From an uncultured Corynebacterium sp. (GTDB lineage: Bacteria; Actinomycetota; Actinomycetes; Mycobacteriales; Mycobacteriaceae): a stretch of 64,000 bases of DNA. Of the stretch, positions 25,601-35,091 are shown piece by piece. Numbering within the stretch: position 1 is the stretch's first letter; every line of letters begins with the position of its first letter. The notes below the pieces were generated by a model. That model saw nothing but the letters and a program-made list of their open reading frames with translations, was not told where the DNA came from and searched no databases. A program made the position numbers and the translations under genes. The stretch covers positions 86,424 to 150,423 of the forward strand of contig NZ_CALUCS010000003.1 in the NCBI RefSeq assembly GCF_943914615.1, given 5' to 3'.

Positions 25601-26563
25601 CTAGTAGTAGTACGGGAAGTCATCCCAGTTCGGCTCTCGCTTCTCCAAGAAGGCATCCTTGCCTTCTATGGCCTCGTCGGTCATGTAGGCCAGGCGCGTA
25701 GCCTCACCTGCGAAGACCTGCTGGCCCATCAAACCATCGTCGGTTAGGTTGAAGGCGAACTTCAGCATTCGCTGCGCGGTGGGGGACTTGGTGTTGATCT
25801 TGCGGCCCCATTCGATGGCGGTGTCCTCCAGATCCGCGTGGTCCACCACCCGGTTGACGGCTCCCATCTGGTGCATCGTTTCAGCGTCGATGGCCTCGCC
25901 GAGGAAGAAGATCTCGCGGGCAAACTTCTGGCCCACCTGCTTGGCCAGGTAGGCGGAGCCATAGCCTGCGTCGAAGGAGCCGACGTCGGCGTCCGTCTGC
26001 TTGAACTTCGCATGCTCACGGGAGGCCAGGGTTAGGTCGCACACCACGTGCAGGCTGTGCCCGCCGCCAGCGGCCCAGCCGTTGACCAGGCAGATCACAA
26101 CCTTCGGCATCGTGCGGATCAGGCGCTGCACCTCCAGGATGTGCAGGCGGCCGCCCTCCACCTTCGCGCGAGCCTCGTCCACCCCTTCTGTGCCTGCGGC
26201 GGTGACGTCCGAATCGTGGTTGGTGGCGTACTGATAACCGGAACGGCCGCGGATGCGCTGGTCACCGCCGGAGCAAAACGCCCAGCCGCCGTCCTTCGGG
26301 GAAGGCCCGTTACCGGTCAGCAAAATCGTGCCAACGTCCGGGGTGCGGCGCGCGTGATCCAGCGCCCGGTACAACTCGTCGACGGTGTGCGGGCGGAAGG
26401 CGTTGCGGACCTCGGGGCGGTCGAAGGCGATGCGGACGATGCCGTTGGCGCGGCCTTCGCCAACATGGCGGTGGTAGGTGATGTCCGTGAAATTGTTTAC
26501 ACCCGGCGCATCTACCGGGCGCCACAGCTCGGGTTTGAAGGGGTTGTTGCTGGAATCAGTCAT
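25601..26563 (-). CDS. menB: 1,4-dihydroxy-2-naphthoyl-CoA synthase
   Basis: A 320-residue crotonase-fold enzyme that closes the naphthoate ring from o-succinylbenzoyl-CoA. Marks include FCSGGDQRIRGRSGYQ, LVNGWAAGGGHSLHVVCDLT, TDADVGSFDAGYGSAYLA, and the C-terminal WDDFPYYY typical of MenB. The ATG at 26563 is chosen because TAGAAT (26571-26576, minus strand) ends 7 bases before it, as for other leaderless genes here; longer frames to 26626 overlap the menC start. It is divergent from menC with 44 bases between start codons. Confidence 0.95.
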   Translation of the reverse strand: MTDSSNNPFKPELWRPVDAPGVNNFTDITYHRHVGEGRANGIVRIAFDRPEVRNAFRPHTVDELYRALDHARRTPDVGTILLTGNGPSPKDGGWAFCSGGDQRIRGRSGYQYATNHDSDVTAAGTEGVDEARAKVEGGRLHILEVQRLIRTMPKVVICLVNGWAAGGGHSLHVVCDLTLASREHAKFKQTDADVGSFDAGYGSAYLAKQVGQKFAREIFFLGEAIDAETMHQMGAVNRVVDHADLEDTAIEWGRKINTKSPTAQRMLKFAFNLTDDGLMGQQVFAGEATRLAYMTDEAIEGKDAFLEKREPNWDDFPYYY

Positions 26564-26607
26564 GCCCGCCATTCTATCGGCCGGCCGCTTTTGGCAAGGT
26601 AGGAAGC

Positions 26608-27726
26608 ATGAACCATTCCGCCGCATCTTCCCACCTGTCTTTTCCGCTGCCGTCGCTCGCCGAGTTACTCGAGCGCGCCGACGTGGTTGCCCTGCCGATG
26701 CGGGTGCCCTTCCGAGGCGTGACTGTACGTGAGGCCCTTCTTATTGACGCCCCGTCCCAGTGGGCCGAGTTCGCCCCTTTTCCGGAATACGAACCGGCCG
26801 AGGCCTCCCTGTGGCTGCGTTCGGCGATCCAGTACGGCTATGGAACTAGCGGTTCAGCCCCCGTCAATGAGTGGGTGGCCGTCAACGCCACCATCCCCGC
26901 AGTGGACGTAGACGACCAGCCGGGGATCATCGGCGAGCTCATGGCGCGTTATCCGGGCTGCACCACTGTGAAGGTCAAGGTTGCAGAGAAGAACGCCCTG
27001 GCCAACGACCCGGCCGCCAGCATGCGCCAGGATGTTCAGCGCGTCCGTGCAGTTCGGCAGTGGTATGCGGACCAGGGGGTTCGTGCCCCGAGGATCCGCA
27101 TGGACGCCAACGGTGGCTGGACCGTCCAGCAAGCTTTGGAGGTCGTGGAAACCCTCGTCGCCGACGGTCCGCTGGATTATGTGGAGCAGCCCTGCCGCAC
27201 CGTCGCCGAGCTGGCGGAGGTGCGCCAGAGCCTCATGCGGCGGGGATTGTTTGTGCGCGTTGCTGCCGACGAGGCCATCCGTAAGAGCGCGGATCCGATC
27301 ACAGCGGTCAAGGAGGTTACCGACGCGGGGGCGTGCGACGTGGCCGTGCTCAAGGTGCCGCCGCTCGGGGGCGTGGATCAGCTCCGCCGGGTGGCCAGCG
27401 AGGTCGCGCAACGCGGCGTATCCATCACGGTGAGTTCGGCCCTGGATACCGCAGTTGGCCTCGGCGCGGGTTTGCAGGCCGCCGCCAGCCTGGTGCACAT
27501 CGATGACGATGGCATGGTCGCCGAACCCAACGCCGCCGGGCTGGCTACCGGCACGCTCTTTGAACGCGACCTCGCAGAACGGCGGATTGTCGATGGTCGC
27601 ATGCACACCGGCGCTGTAACCCCCGATGCCGACCGGCTGGCGGAGTTCCGCCTTACCGGCGAGCGACGTGATTGGTGGCTGAACCGCTTGCGTGCGGCTT
27701 ATGGCTACCTAGCAGGCGGAAGGTAG
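26608..27726 (+). CDS. menC: o-Succinylbenzoate synthase
   Basis: A 372-residue enolase-superfamily dehydratase making o-succinylbenzoate. Signatures include TVKVKVAE with the catalytic Lys, RMDANGGWT, YVEQPC, AADEAIRKSADP with metal-binding acids, and VAVLKVPPLGGV with the second catalytic Lys. The N-terminal EFAPFPEYEPAEASLWLRSA is typical of the actinobacterial form. A ribosome-binding site AGGAAG lies just before the ATG. menD follows after 11 bases with its own -10 hexamer in the menC end. Confidence 0.94.
   Translation: MNHSAASSHLSFPLPSLAELLERADVVALPMRVPFRGVTVREALLIDAPSQWAEFAPFPEYEPAEASLWLRSAIQYGYGTSGSAPVNEWVAVNATIPAVDVDDQPGIIGELMARYPGCTTVKVKVAEKNALANDPAASMRQDVQRVRAVRQWYADQGVRAPRIRMDANGGWTVQQALEVVETLVADGPLDYVEQPCRTVAELAEVRQSLMRRGLFVRVAADEAIRKSADPITAVKEVTDAGACDVAVLKVPPLGGVDQLRRVASEVAQRGVSITVSSALDTAVGLGAGLQAAASLVHIDDDGMVAEPNAAGLATGTLFERDLAERRIVDGRMHTGAVTPDADRLAEFRLTGERRDWWLNRLRAAYGYLAGGR
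26738..26752 (-). repeat. Dispersed motif copy 4 (one mismatch)
   Basis: Inside menC the minus strand reads GGGCGTCAATAAGAA, one change from GGGCGTCAANAATAA. Confidence 0.4.
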
Positions 27727-27737
27727 ATTGTGGAACT

Positions 27738-29669
27738 GTGACTAACGCTGATAGTTCTTCCCAGGATCCGGCTCAGGATCCGACTCAAGGCTCTGGCACA
27801 CGCTCTGCCGCAGACTCTGCAGCGCACTCCGCCGCGCTGACTAGCCCCATTGCAGTGCGTGCGGGGTTGGTGCTGGTTGACCAGCTGATTCGCAGCGGTG
27901 TGCGCGAGGCAGTGCTGTGCCCCGGCTCGCGGAACTCGCCGCTGAACCTGGCGTTCGTGGAAGCGGAAAGGGTCGGGCGGGTGCGCCTGCACGTCCGCAC
28001 CGACGAGCGTTCGGCAGCCTTTTTGGCGCTGGGACTGGCGAAGGTATCGCGCCAGCCGGTGCCGGTCGTTATGACGTCCGGGACGGCCGTGGCCAACTGC
28101 CTGCCGGCCATGGTGGAGGCCACGCTTTCCGGCGTGCCGCTGGTTGTGTTCTCGGCGAACCGGCCGCTTTCCATGCTGGACTCGGGGGCGAACCAGACCA
28201 TCGACCAGGCGGAGATCTTCGGCACCCATTCCGTATGCACCCTGAACGCGGGCGAGCTGGCGCTGGAAGGCGCCGTTGCCGACGCTGGCACGGGTCAAGC
28301 CGCCAAGCGCACCGATGCCGCAGGGGAGCTCCGCGACCTGGTGCGCAAGCTAATCAATGCCGCCACTGATCCCATCGACGGCGGCGGAGCCCACCTGGAC
28401 GTGCCACTCCGGGAACCGCTTGTGCCGCCGACGCTGGACGAGCTATCGCTGTGGGCGGGCGAAATCGCCGCCGCTGGAGACGCCGCTGAAGATGCGGAAA
28501 CGACCGAGGGTGCGCAAGCCTCGCACGCGCCAGCTCAGCCCGCCCGTGGCCCCCGGAAGCTGCCCTATGGCCAGGTAGAGGTAGATCTGTCGCGCCGCAC
28601 GCTCGTCATCGCGGGCTCCGTCAGCGACGTCGCCTGGGCGCGCTCGATCATGGACGAACTAGCGGACGTGCCAACCATCGCAGAACCCGTCGCGCCGGCG
28701 CCCGACTTCCCCGTGCACAGCGCGGCCGTAGACATGTTCAGTACCCAGGTCGTCAGCGACGGCGAACACTCGGCGGTCACCACCCCGGAACAGATCGTGG
28801 TGATCGGCCGGCCAACCCTCCACCGTGGCGTCGCAAAGCTCCTGGCCAACAAGGACATCCACGTCATCGCCCTCAGCGACACCCGTAACGTCACCGATGT
28901 TTTCGACAATGTTGATGAGGTCGGCAGCACCGTCCGGCCGCGTGGCGAGCAGCCGGAAAGTTGGCTGCAGGTCGCCCGCGCCATCAGCGACATGGGCGTG
29001 AATCAGGTCCGCGACGGGTTGGCCGAGCGCGAACCGTTCACCGCGGTGCATGCTGTAGCCGTTGTTGCGGACGCCCTGCGTGACGGGGACCTCCTGGTAC
29101 TAGGGGCGTCTACGGCGGTGCGGGATGCCTCCCGCGCCGGGCTGCCTTTCGACGGCGTGCAGGCGATCGCCAACCGTGGGGCGGCGGGGATCGACGGGAC
29201 TATCTCCACCGCCGTGGGCGCGGCGATGGCGCACGCCCACGCCGACCCGACCGCGATCCGCGCGCCGCGCACCATCGCCGTGATGGGGGATCTGACATTC
29301 GCCCACGACCTCGGCGGGCTGAACATAGGGCCACTCGAGCCGCGCCCCGACAACCTGCTGATCGTGCTGACCAACGATAGCGGCGGCGGGATCTTCGAAA
29401 CCCTCGAGCCCGGGGCCGAAAGCTTGCGCACCTTCGCCGACGGCACCGCCGCCTTCGAGAGGGTCTTCGGCACTCCACTGGATCTGGACTTCGCGGAACT
29501 CTGCGCCGGGTTCGGGGTGGAACACAAGCTGGCTACCAGCGTGGAAGAGCTCGCGACAGTCATCGACGAGCACGCCGAAATCGGCGGAAGCGGGATCACG
29601 GTGCTGGAAGTGAAGGTGAGCAGGCGTGGGCGTCAAGAAGTAGAAAAAAGAATTGCGGGCGCACGATGA
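27738..29669 (+). CDS. menD: SEPHCHC synthase (2-succinyl-5-enolpyruvyl-6-hydroxy-3-cyclohexene-1-carboxylate synthase)
   Basis: A 643-residue thiamine-diphosphate enzyme that commits isochorismate to menaquinone. Visible are VLCPGSRNSPL, HVRTDERSAAFLALGLAK with the catalytic Glu region, VMTSGTAVANCLPAMVEA, and the ThDP/Mg motif GDLTFAHDLGGLNIG running to LTNDSGGGIFETLEPGAE. Longer than the usual 550-580 residues because of an Ala/Glu-rich insert at about residues 235-265. GTG 27738 is chosen because TAGATT (27724-27729) ends 8 bases before it. The stop overlaps the next gene by four bases. Confidence 0.94.
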   Translation: MTNADSSSQDPAQDPTQGSGTRSAADSAAHSAALTSPIAVRAGLVLVDQLIRSGVREAVLCPGSRNSPLNLAFVEAERVGRVRLHVRTDERSAAFLALGLAKVSRQPVPVVMTSGTAVANCLPAMVEATLSGVPLVVFSANRPLSMLDSGANQTIDQAEIFGTHSVCTLNAGELALEGAVADAGTGQAAKRTDAAGELRDLVRKLINAATDPIDGGGAHLDVPLREPLVPPTLDELSLWAGEIAAAGDAAEDAETTEGAQASHAPAQPARGPRKLPYGQVEVDLSRRTLVIAGSVSDVAWARSIMDELADVPTIAEPVAPAPDFPVHSAAVDMFSTQVVSDGEHSAVTTPEQIVVIGRPTLHRGVAKLLANKDIHVIALSDTRNVTDVFDNVDEVGSTVRPRGEQPESWLQVARAISDMGVNQVRDGLAEREPFTAVHAVAVVADALRDGDLLVLGASTAVRDASRAGLPFDGVQAIANRGAAGIDGTISTAVGAAMAHAHADPTAIRAPRTIAVMGDLTFAHDLGGLNIGPLEPRPDNLLIVLTNDSGGGIFETLEPGAESLRTFADGTAAFERVFGTPLDLDFAELCAGFGVEHKLATSVEELATVIDEHAEIGGSGITVLEVKVSRRGRQEVEKRIAGAR

Positions 29670-30154
29670 ATCGCACAGTGAATCGCGCAGTGAATCGTGC
29701 GAGGCAAGGCGAGCTCACCCCGAAACAAATCCGCACGGCACGCAGGCTGCGGCGCGCGAAGCAAGCCGTTATTGCCCTGGCAGGCCTGGTGATGCTCGTG
29801 TGCGGCGGGATGATCGTGACCTCTGCGATGGATGACTTTGCGATCTCGCGAGACAAAGCCGAAGCGACGGCGGAGGTGGTCTCGGTGCAGACGCTGCGGA
29901 CCACCGTGCGTTTCCGCGACGCAGACGGCAACTTTCGGCAGCCCGAGGAGGGTCTGAAGTACCCTTCCGGCCTGGTGGAGGGGCAGAACGTGCGCGTCGA
30001 ATACCAGGTCAGCGACCCCGAGAATGTAAAGGTGCAGGGGAGGGGATGGACGTTGGCTTTCCTGCCAGCGCTGTCGTCCATGGCTGTGGGGCTGGGCGTG
30101 TGCGCCATGCTGATGCTGCTGATCCGCCGTTGGCAGAAGAAAAACAAACTTTGA
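29666..30154 (+). CDS. DUF3592-like membrane protein
   Basis: A 162-residue protein with a basic N-terminus (RTVNRAVNRARQGELTPKQI), a helix at about residues 35-55, an extracytoplasmic beta-rich domain (EATAEVVSVQTLRTTVRFRD to RVEYQVSDPENVKV), and a second helix at about 130-152. The layout matches the DUF3592 family, found between menD and mgtA in mycobacteria too. It overlaps menD as ATGA. Function is unknown. Confidence 0.78.
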   Translation: MNRTVNRAVNRARQGELTPKQIRTARRLRRAKQAVIALAGLVMLVCGGMIVTSAMDDFAISRDKAEATAEVVSVQTLRTTVRFRDADGNFRQPEEGLKYPSGLVEGQNVRVEYQVSDPENVKVQGRGWTLAFLPALSSMAVGLGVCAMLMLLIRRWQKKNKL

Positions 30155-30246
30155 GCGGTGAAAGTAACCTTCTGTTTGCCTAGACTTGTTAATGTTTTTA
30201 CCCAGACGAAACGCGGGCGTGAACTCCAAAAGGGAAGCTGAAGGGT

Positions 30247-31569
30247 ATGCGAGTTGCAATTGTTGCCGAGAGCTTTCTGCCCAACGTAAACGGCGTGGTT
30301 AATTCCGTGCTTCGAGTGCTGGAGCACCTGCGTGCCAACGGGCACGAAGCGCTAGTAATCGCCCCGGGGGCAACGAATGGGCAAGAGGAAATTGCGACCT
30401 ACGAGGGCTACCGCATCGCCCGCGTGCCCGCCGTGGACGTGCCGGGCATCAACTCCCTGCCGATCGGCGTGCCGATGCCGAGCGTGTACACGGAGCTGAA
30501 GAAGTTCCAGCCAGACGTGGTTCACCTGGCCAGCCCCTTCGTCCTCGGCGGCGCGGGTGCCGTGGCGGCGCGGGCACTGAAGCTGCCTTGCGTGGCAATC
30601 TTCCAGACCGACGTGGCGGGCTTCGCCAACAACTACAAAATGAAGTTCCTGTCCAAGATGGCTTGGCGTTGGGTGCGCGTCATGCACAACATGTGCGCCA
30701 TGACGCTGGCCCCGAGCTCCGTGACGATGCGCGAGCTGGAAGAGAACAGGGTGCGGGGCGTGGCGCACTGGGGTCGCGGCGTGGATACGGAACGCTTCCA
30801 CCCCTCCAAGCGTTCCGACGAGCTGCGCCGCGAATGGCTGCTAGAGGGCGAAAAGAAGCGCGGTAACGCTGGTGACGCCACCGACCTGGAGGGCCGCCGC
30901 ACCATCGTCGGCTTCGTCGGCCGTCTGGCCGCCGAGAAGTCCGTGGAACGTATGGCTGCCCTGAACGGCCGGGACGACGTGCAGCTGGTGATCGTCGGCG
31001 ACGGCCCGGAGATGGATGACCTCAAGTCCCGGATGCCCACCGCAGTATTCACCGGCGGGCTGTACGGCGAGGACCTGGCTCATGCCTTCGCCAGCCTGGA
31101 CATCTTCGTGCATACCGGGCAGTACGAGACGTTCTGCCAGGCGATTCAGGAAGCCCAGGCTTCCCGCGTGGCGACCATCGGCCCGGCTGCCGGTGGCCCT
31201 ATCGACCTGATCAAGCCGGGCCACAACGGCTACCTGCTGAACGTCGAGAACTTCGAGGCCGAGCTGGTCGAAGCGGTGGACACCATCCTGGCCGGGGACG
31301 TGGATACCTACCGCGACAACGCCTTTGAGGGCGTGCAGAACAAGAGCTGGTCCAGCCTGTGCGACCAGCTGCTCGGCTACTACCGCCAGGCCATCGCACA
31401 GGGTGGCAAGGCGGCCCCGCGCAAGGGTTCGCAGCGCGACTTCACGGGGGTGCGCGAAGTGCCCCGTCCCGCAGCTGAGGAGACCACCGAGGAGACCACC
31501 GCCCAGGCCACCGTTGAGACTTCGGCCGAGTCTGCCCCGCAGGTCAGCGCCGAGCCCGCCGCGAAGTAG
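30247..31569 (+). CDS. mgtA: GDP-mannose-dependent alpha-mannosyltransferase (MgtA-like)
   Basis: A 440-residue GT-B glycosyltransferase (family GT4). It begins MRVAIVAESFLPNVNGVVNS; the sugar-nucleotide region has VGFVGRLAAEKSVERM, VIVGDGPE and the acidic GQYETFCQAIQEAQAS (E-x7-E motif). The gene order menD, DUF3592, this gene, menG matches that around mycobacterial mgtA, whose product mannosylates a glucuronosyl-diacylglycerol anchor for lipomannan-type glycolipid. The C-terminal 50 residues are a Thr/Glu/Ala-rich tail. Substrate is inferred from synteny. Confidence 0.88.
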   Translation: MRVAIVAESFLPNVNGVVNSVLRVLEHLRANGHEALVIAPGATNGQEEIATYEGYRIARVPAVDVPGINSLPIGVPMPSVYTELKKFQPDVVHLASPFVLGGAGAVAARALKLPCVAIFQTDVAGFANNYKMKFLSKMAWRWVRVMHNMCAMTLAPSSVTMRELEENRVRGVAHWGRGVDTERFHPSKRSDELRREWLLEGEKKRGNAGDATDLEGRRTIVGFVGRLAAEKSVERMAALNGRDDVQLVIVGDGPEMDDLKSRMPTAVFTGGLYGEDLAHAFASLDIFVHTGQYETFCQAIQEAQASRVATIGPAAGGPIDLIKPGHNGYLLNVENFEAELVEAVDTILAGDVDTYRDNAFEGVQNKSWSSLCDQLLGYYRQAIAQGGKAAPRKGSQRDFTGVREVPRPAAEETTEETTAQATVETSAESAPQVSAEPAAK

Positions 31570-31597
31570 GCGAAGCGCCCGCGCTAAGATGTGAGTC

Positions 31598-32284
31598 GTG
31601 TCTCGGGCAAGTTTGGAAAAGAAGCCGCATGAAGTCGCGTCGATGTTCGACGCGGTAGGCAAGAACTACGACCTCACCAACACGGTGTTGAGCTTCGGCC
31701 AGGATCGCTATTGGCGCATCCGCACCCGCAAGCGCCTCGACTTGAAGCCCGGCGACCTGGTGCTCGATCTCGCCGCAGGCACGGGCGTATCCACCGAAGA
31801 GTTCGCCCGCACGGGTGCCACCTGCATCGCCTGCGACTTCTCCTTCGGCATGCTCGCTGCCGGCTCCCACCGCAATGTGCCGATGGTGTGCGCGGACGGA
31901 ACGAACCTGCCGTTCGCCGACGCGACCTTCGACGCGGTGACGATCAACTACGGTCTGCGCAACATCGTGGATTTCCGTGCCGGGCTGCGTGAAATGGCGC
32001 GAGTGACGAAGCCAGGCGGCAAGCTCGCCGTCGCGGAGTTCTCCACCCCCGTCATCCCGATCTTCAAGACGGTCTACAAGGAATATCTGATGCGCGCCCT
32101 GCCGAAGGTCGCCAAGGTGGTTAGCTCCAACGCGGATGCTTACGAGTACCTCGCCGAATCTATCCGCGCCTGGCCTGACCAGGAGGAACTCGCCGCGGAG
32201 ATTCGCGACTGCGGTTGGCGAGAGGTCGGCTGGCAGAACCTCACCGGCGGAATCGTGGCGCTCCATAGCGCGATCCGCGACTAA
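31598..32284 (+). CDS. menG: Demethylmenaquinone methyltransferase
   Basis: A 228-residue SAM-dependent methyltransferase (UbiE/MenG family) that performs the final menaquinone methylation. The SAM motif VLDLAAGTGVSTEEFAR, the FDAVTINYGLRNIVDF motif and the KPGGKLAVAEFSTP motif are all present. GTG 31598 lies 7 bases after the -10 hexamer TAAGAT (31585-31590) and lacks a ribosome-binding site, so the transcript is probably leaderless. It converges with the MenJ-like gene. Confidence 0.94.
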   Translation: MSRASLEKKPHEVASMFDAVGKNYDLTNTVLSFGQDRYWRIRTRKRLDLKPGDLVLDLAAGTGVSTEEFARTGATCIACDFSFGMLAAGSHRNVPMVCADGTNLPFADATFDAVTINYGLRNIVDFRAGLREMARVTKPGGKLAVAEFSTPVIPIFKTVYKEYLMRALPKVAKVVSSNADAYEYLAESIRAWPDQEELAAEIRDCGWREVGWQNLTGGIVALHSAIRD

Positions 32285-32318
32285 CTGGAACTTATCCGCG
32301 CGCGGCCAGCAACGGCGG

Positions 32319-33782
32319 CTACTTCCGCGCCGCGAAGGGCTCGTCAATCGGTGCGAGGCTTACAACCCTTCCTGCACCCCGCCACAGCCTGGCCGCCACG
32401 TCGCGGTCGGCTGGACTCACGAGGTTCCCCATCAGGCGTGTCGCCACGCCCATCACGCGGTTCGCCAGCGGCCCACGCATGCCCAACGGCCCGAGCGCGC
32501 TCATCAGCCCCGGCATCGTCAGAACCACCGCCAGCCGCCGCGCCAGTCCGAACGCCTCGCCGTAGTGTTTCTGCAGCTGATCTGTCCATTCTGGCTCTAT
32601 ACCGGCGCCGTTGTGGCTCTTTATTTTGGACGCCCACTTCTCCGGCCCGCCCCACTGGTCAACCAACAACCGAACCAGCAGCTCGGCGGATTCCAAGGCG
32701 TAGTCGATGCCTTCGCCGTTCAGCGGATTGACCAGGGCGGCGGTGTCTCCGATGGCGGCCCAGTTGGGGCCAGCCACGCGGCTGACGGCTCCGCCCATCG
32801 GCAGGAGGGCGGAGGTGATGGATTCCGGTTCTCCCTCGATTGACCATTCGCCGCTGACTTGGCGCGCGTAGTCGCGCAGCAGCTTCTTGGTGTTTACCTT
32901 TGCAGGGCGCTTGGTGGTGGCCAGCACTCCGCAGCCGAGATTCGCTTTGCCGATACCTTCAGCCGGGCCGCGATCCGCCCCTTCGGCCGGATTGCCCAGG
33001 GGGAACACCCACCCGTAGCCCGGCTGGGCGGTTCCGGAAGCGTCGTTGAGTTCCAGGTGCGAGTGGATCCACGGCTCATCGCCATAGGGGGTGTTGATGT
33101 AACTACGGGCCGCAATGCCATGGACCAGCCCCTTATCCCACTGCACGCCCAGCTTGCGGGAGATGCCGCTACGCACGCCCTCGGCCAGGACGAAGAAGCG
33201 CGCACGGATCTTCACGGGCGCGGATGAGCCCTGCACGCCCTCACCGGTGCGAGTGCCCGCGACCTCGCTGAGCTGCTGGGTTACTGGATCCGAGGTGGCG
33301 TCATTAATCTTCGCTTGAATAAAACGCGCACCCGCAGCGATAGCGATCCCCGCGAGGGCGGCATCCAGGCGCGTGCGGGGGATGGCCGAGCCGCGTTGCG
33401 GGAAGTTTCCTGAAGGCCACGGCGCGGTGATGGAGCCGCCGAAGCCGTGCAGCTTGAGCCCTCGGATGTAGGGGGCGCCGTCGAGGAGGTGGAGTGCGCC
33501 CATCGATTCCAGGGCGGCGACGGCGCGCGGGGTCAGGCCGTCGCCGCAGGTCTTATCGCGGCCGATAGGGAGGGGGCTGGGCGCAGCGCCCTCGGCCGTG
33601 CTCGGCACAGAACCTGCCGCAGCGCCCGGCACGTCGGCCATGTCCACCATCACGACGTCCAGGCCGGCGCGGGCGGCGTGGAAAGCAGCGGCGGAACCGG
33701 CGGGGCCTGCTCCAATAACGGCGAGATCGCATTCGACGCCGCGGGGCCCAGCGTTGGAAGTTTCAGAAGCGGGGGGAATCAT
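32319..33782 (-). CDS. menJ: Geranylgeranyl-reductase-family flavoprotein, MenJ-like menaquinone reductase
   Basis: About 487 residues, FAD-dependent. The dinucleotide fold is DLAVIGAGPAGSAAAFHAAR; KTCGDGLTPRAVAALESMG is a family motif, and the FAD phosphate motif is AIGDTAALVNPLNGEGIDYALE. In mycobacteria the homologue between menG and the prenyl synthase gene reduces one double bond of the menaquinone side chain; synteny suggests the same here. ATG 33782 is preferred; longer frames begin at 33845 and 33974 without a clear ribosome-binding site. A dispersed motif variant lies near the 3' end. Confidence 0.88.
   Translation of the reverse strand: MIPPASETSNAGPRGVECDLAVIGAGPAGSAAAFHAARAGLDVVMVDMADVPGAAAGSVPSTAEGAAPSPLPIGRDKTCGDGLTPRAVAALESMGALHLLDGAPYIRGLKLHGFGGSITAPWPSGNFPQRGSAIPRTRLDAALAGIAIAAGARFIQAKINDATSDPVTQQLSEVAGTRTGEGVQGSSAPVKIRARFFVLAEGVRSGISRKLGVQWDKGLVHGIAARSYINTPYGDEPWIHSHLELNDASGTAQPGYGWVFPLGNPAEGADRGPAEGIGKANLGCGVLATTKRPAKVNTKKLLRDYARQVSGEWSIEGEPESITSALLPMGGAVSRVAGPNWAAIGDTAALVNPLNGEGIDYALESAELLVRLLVDQWGGPEKWASKIKSHNGAGIEPEWTDQLQKHYGEAFGLARRLAVVLTMPGLMSALGPLGMRGPLANRVMGVATRLMGNLVSPADRDVAARLWRGAGRVVSLAPIDEPFAARK
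32621..32635 (-). repeat. Dispersed motif copy 5 (one mismatch)
   Basis: Inside the MenJ-like gene the minus strand reads GGGCGTCCAAAATAA, one change from the consensus; it shares the flank GAGAAGT with copy 1. Confidence 0.4.
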
Positions 33783-33840
33783 CGACACCCATTGTTCCAC
33801 GCGGGTGGGGAAGGGCTGGCGGGGAGGTCGAGGCGTAGAT

Positions 33841-33923
33841 CGCATGTGCGTTAAACACCGCCACGCTAATCGACTAAAGTGTCGGTAGACATGTAAAAGA
33901 CCGCATGTGAATCGCCACATGCG
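33841..33923. promoter_or_regulatory. Divergent promoter region with three CGCATGTG elements
   Basis: CGCATGTG occurs at 33841-33848 and 33902-33909, and its reverse complement CACATGCG at 33916-33923. The last two form an inverted repeat with a six-base loop. A likely -10 TAAAGT for the prenyl synthase lies at 33874-33879. The elements could be operators for the divergent MenJ-like and prenyl synthase genes, or the inverted pair could fold in the mRNA leader. Confidence 0.45.
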
Positions 33924-33958
33924 CAGTTCAAGAGGAAAAGTCGAGGCTGACCACGGAC

Positions 33959-34969
33959 ATGCCAAGTGCCACACCCCGTAAACCGGCGCTCCCTGACGTG
34001 GGGGACGCGCAACTAAACGAGGCCTTGGGCCAGTCGATGCAGCAGGTTGAACAGCTGCTGAAGGATCGGCTGTCGGTTGGCGAATCCTTCCTCACCGACA
34101 AAATCAGCCACCTTTTCGAGGCGGGAGGCAAGCGCTTCCGCGTGATGTTTGCCCTGCTGGCGGCTCATTATGGTGAGAAGCCGACCGCGCAGGAAGTAAA
34201 CGAGGCAGCTGCCGTGGTGGAACTGACCCACTTGGCAACGCTGTACCACGACGACGTGATGGACGAATCCGACCAGCGCCGCGGTGCGGAATCCGCGAAC
34301 AAGCGCTGGAACAACTCCGTGGCCATCCTAGCGGGCGACTACCTGTTCGCCATCGCCAGCGACATCATGGCATCGCTGGGTACCCAGACGGTGCAGCACT
34401 TCGCGGAGACTTTCCGGGAGCTGGTGACCGGCCAGATGCGCGAAACCGTCGGCGCCCGCGAGGGAGAGGACGAGATCGAGCACTACCTGACTGTCATCCA
34501 GGAGAAGACGGGCGTGCTCATTGCTTCGGCGGGCTGGCTCGGCGCGCTGCACAGTGGCGCTTCCGAGGAGCACCGCGAGGCACTGTTCCGCTTCGGCCGC
34601 AACGTTGGCCAGATCTTCCAGATCGTCGACGACATCATCGACATTTGGGCCGACCCGGAGGTCTCTGGCAAGCAGCCTGGCACGGACTTGCGCGAGGGCG
34701 TGTTCACCCTACCGGTTCTTTATGCAATGCAGCAGGATGACGCCACAGGGGCGCGACTGCGCGAGATCCTCACCGGACCCGTCACGGATGATGCTTTGGT
34801 GGACGAGGCGCTGGAGCTTATCCGTGGCTCCGAAGGCCGCGAGAAGTCCTTTGAGGTTGTGCGCCGTTACCGCCAGTACGGCGAAGAGGAGCTGGCCAAG
34901 TTGCCCGAGAACAAGGTGACTCAGGCGCTGCGCCACCTGATGGATTTCGCCTTAGAGCGCCTGGGGTAG
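33959..34969 (+). CDS. Long-chain polyprenyl diphosphate synthase
   Basis: A 336-residue trans-prenyltransferase of the heptaprenyl/octaprenyl synthase type. The first Asp-rich motif is TLYHDDVMDESDQRRG and the second is FQIVDDIIDIWAD, with GGKRFRVMFALLAAHYG at the start. The residues upstream of the first motif (LTHLATLYHDD) are small or polar, which by family rule favours a long product; it probably makes the menaquinone side chain for MenA. Mycobacterial grcC1 occupies the same place. The ATG has only a distant GAGG site. Confidence 0.92.
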   Translation: MPSATPRKPALPDVGDAQLNEALGQSMQQVEQLLKDRLSVGESFLTDKISHLFEAGGKRFRVMFALLAAHYGEKPTAQEVNEAAAVVELTHLATLYHDDVMDESDQRRGAESANKRWNNSVAILAGDYLFAIASDIMASLGTQTVQHFAETFRELVTGQMRETVGAREGEDEIEHYLTVIQEKTGVLIASAGWLGALHSGASEEHREALFRFGRNVGQIFQIVDDIIDIWADPEVSGKQPGTDLREGVFTLPVLYAMQQDDATGARLREILTGPVTDDALVDEALELIRGSEGREKSFEVVRRYRQYGEEELAKLPENKVTQALRHLMDFALERLG

Positions 34970-35091
34970 CTAGCGGGGTGGCCTCGGAGCCTGCGGGGCG
35001 CGCCGGGTAGCTTCCGGAGGGGGGGTGAGCTGGCGATTTGCATAAGTTGGGGCTACTCGTAGTAGAGTTACCAGCGCACCGAATGGTGCAT

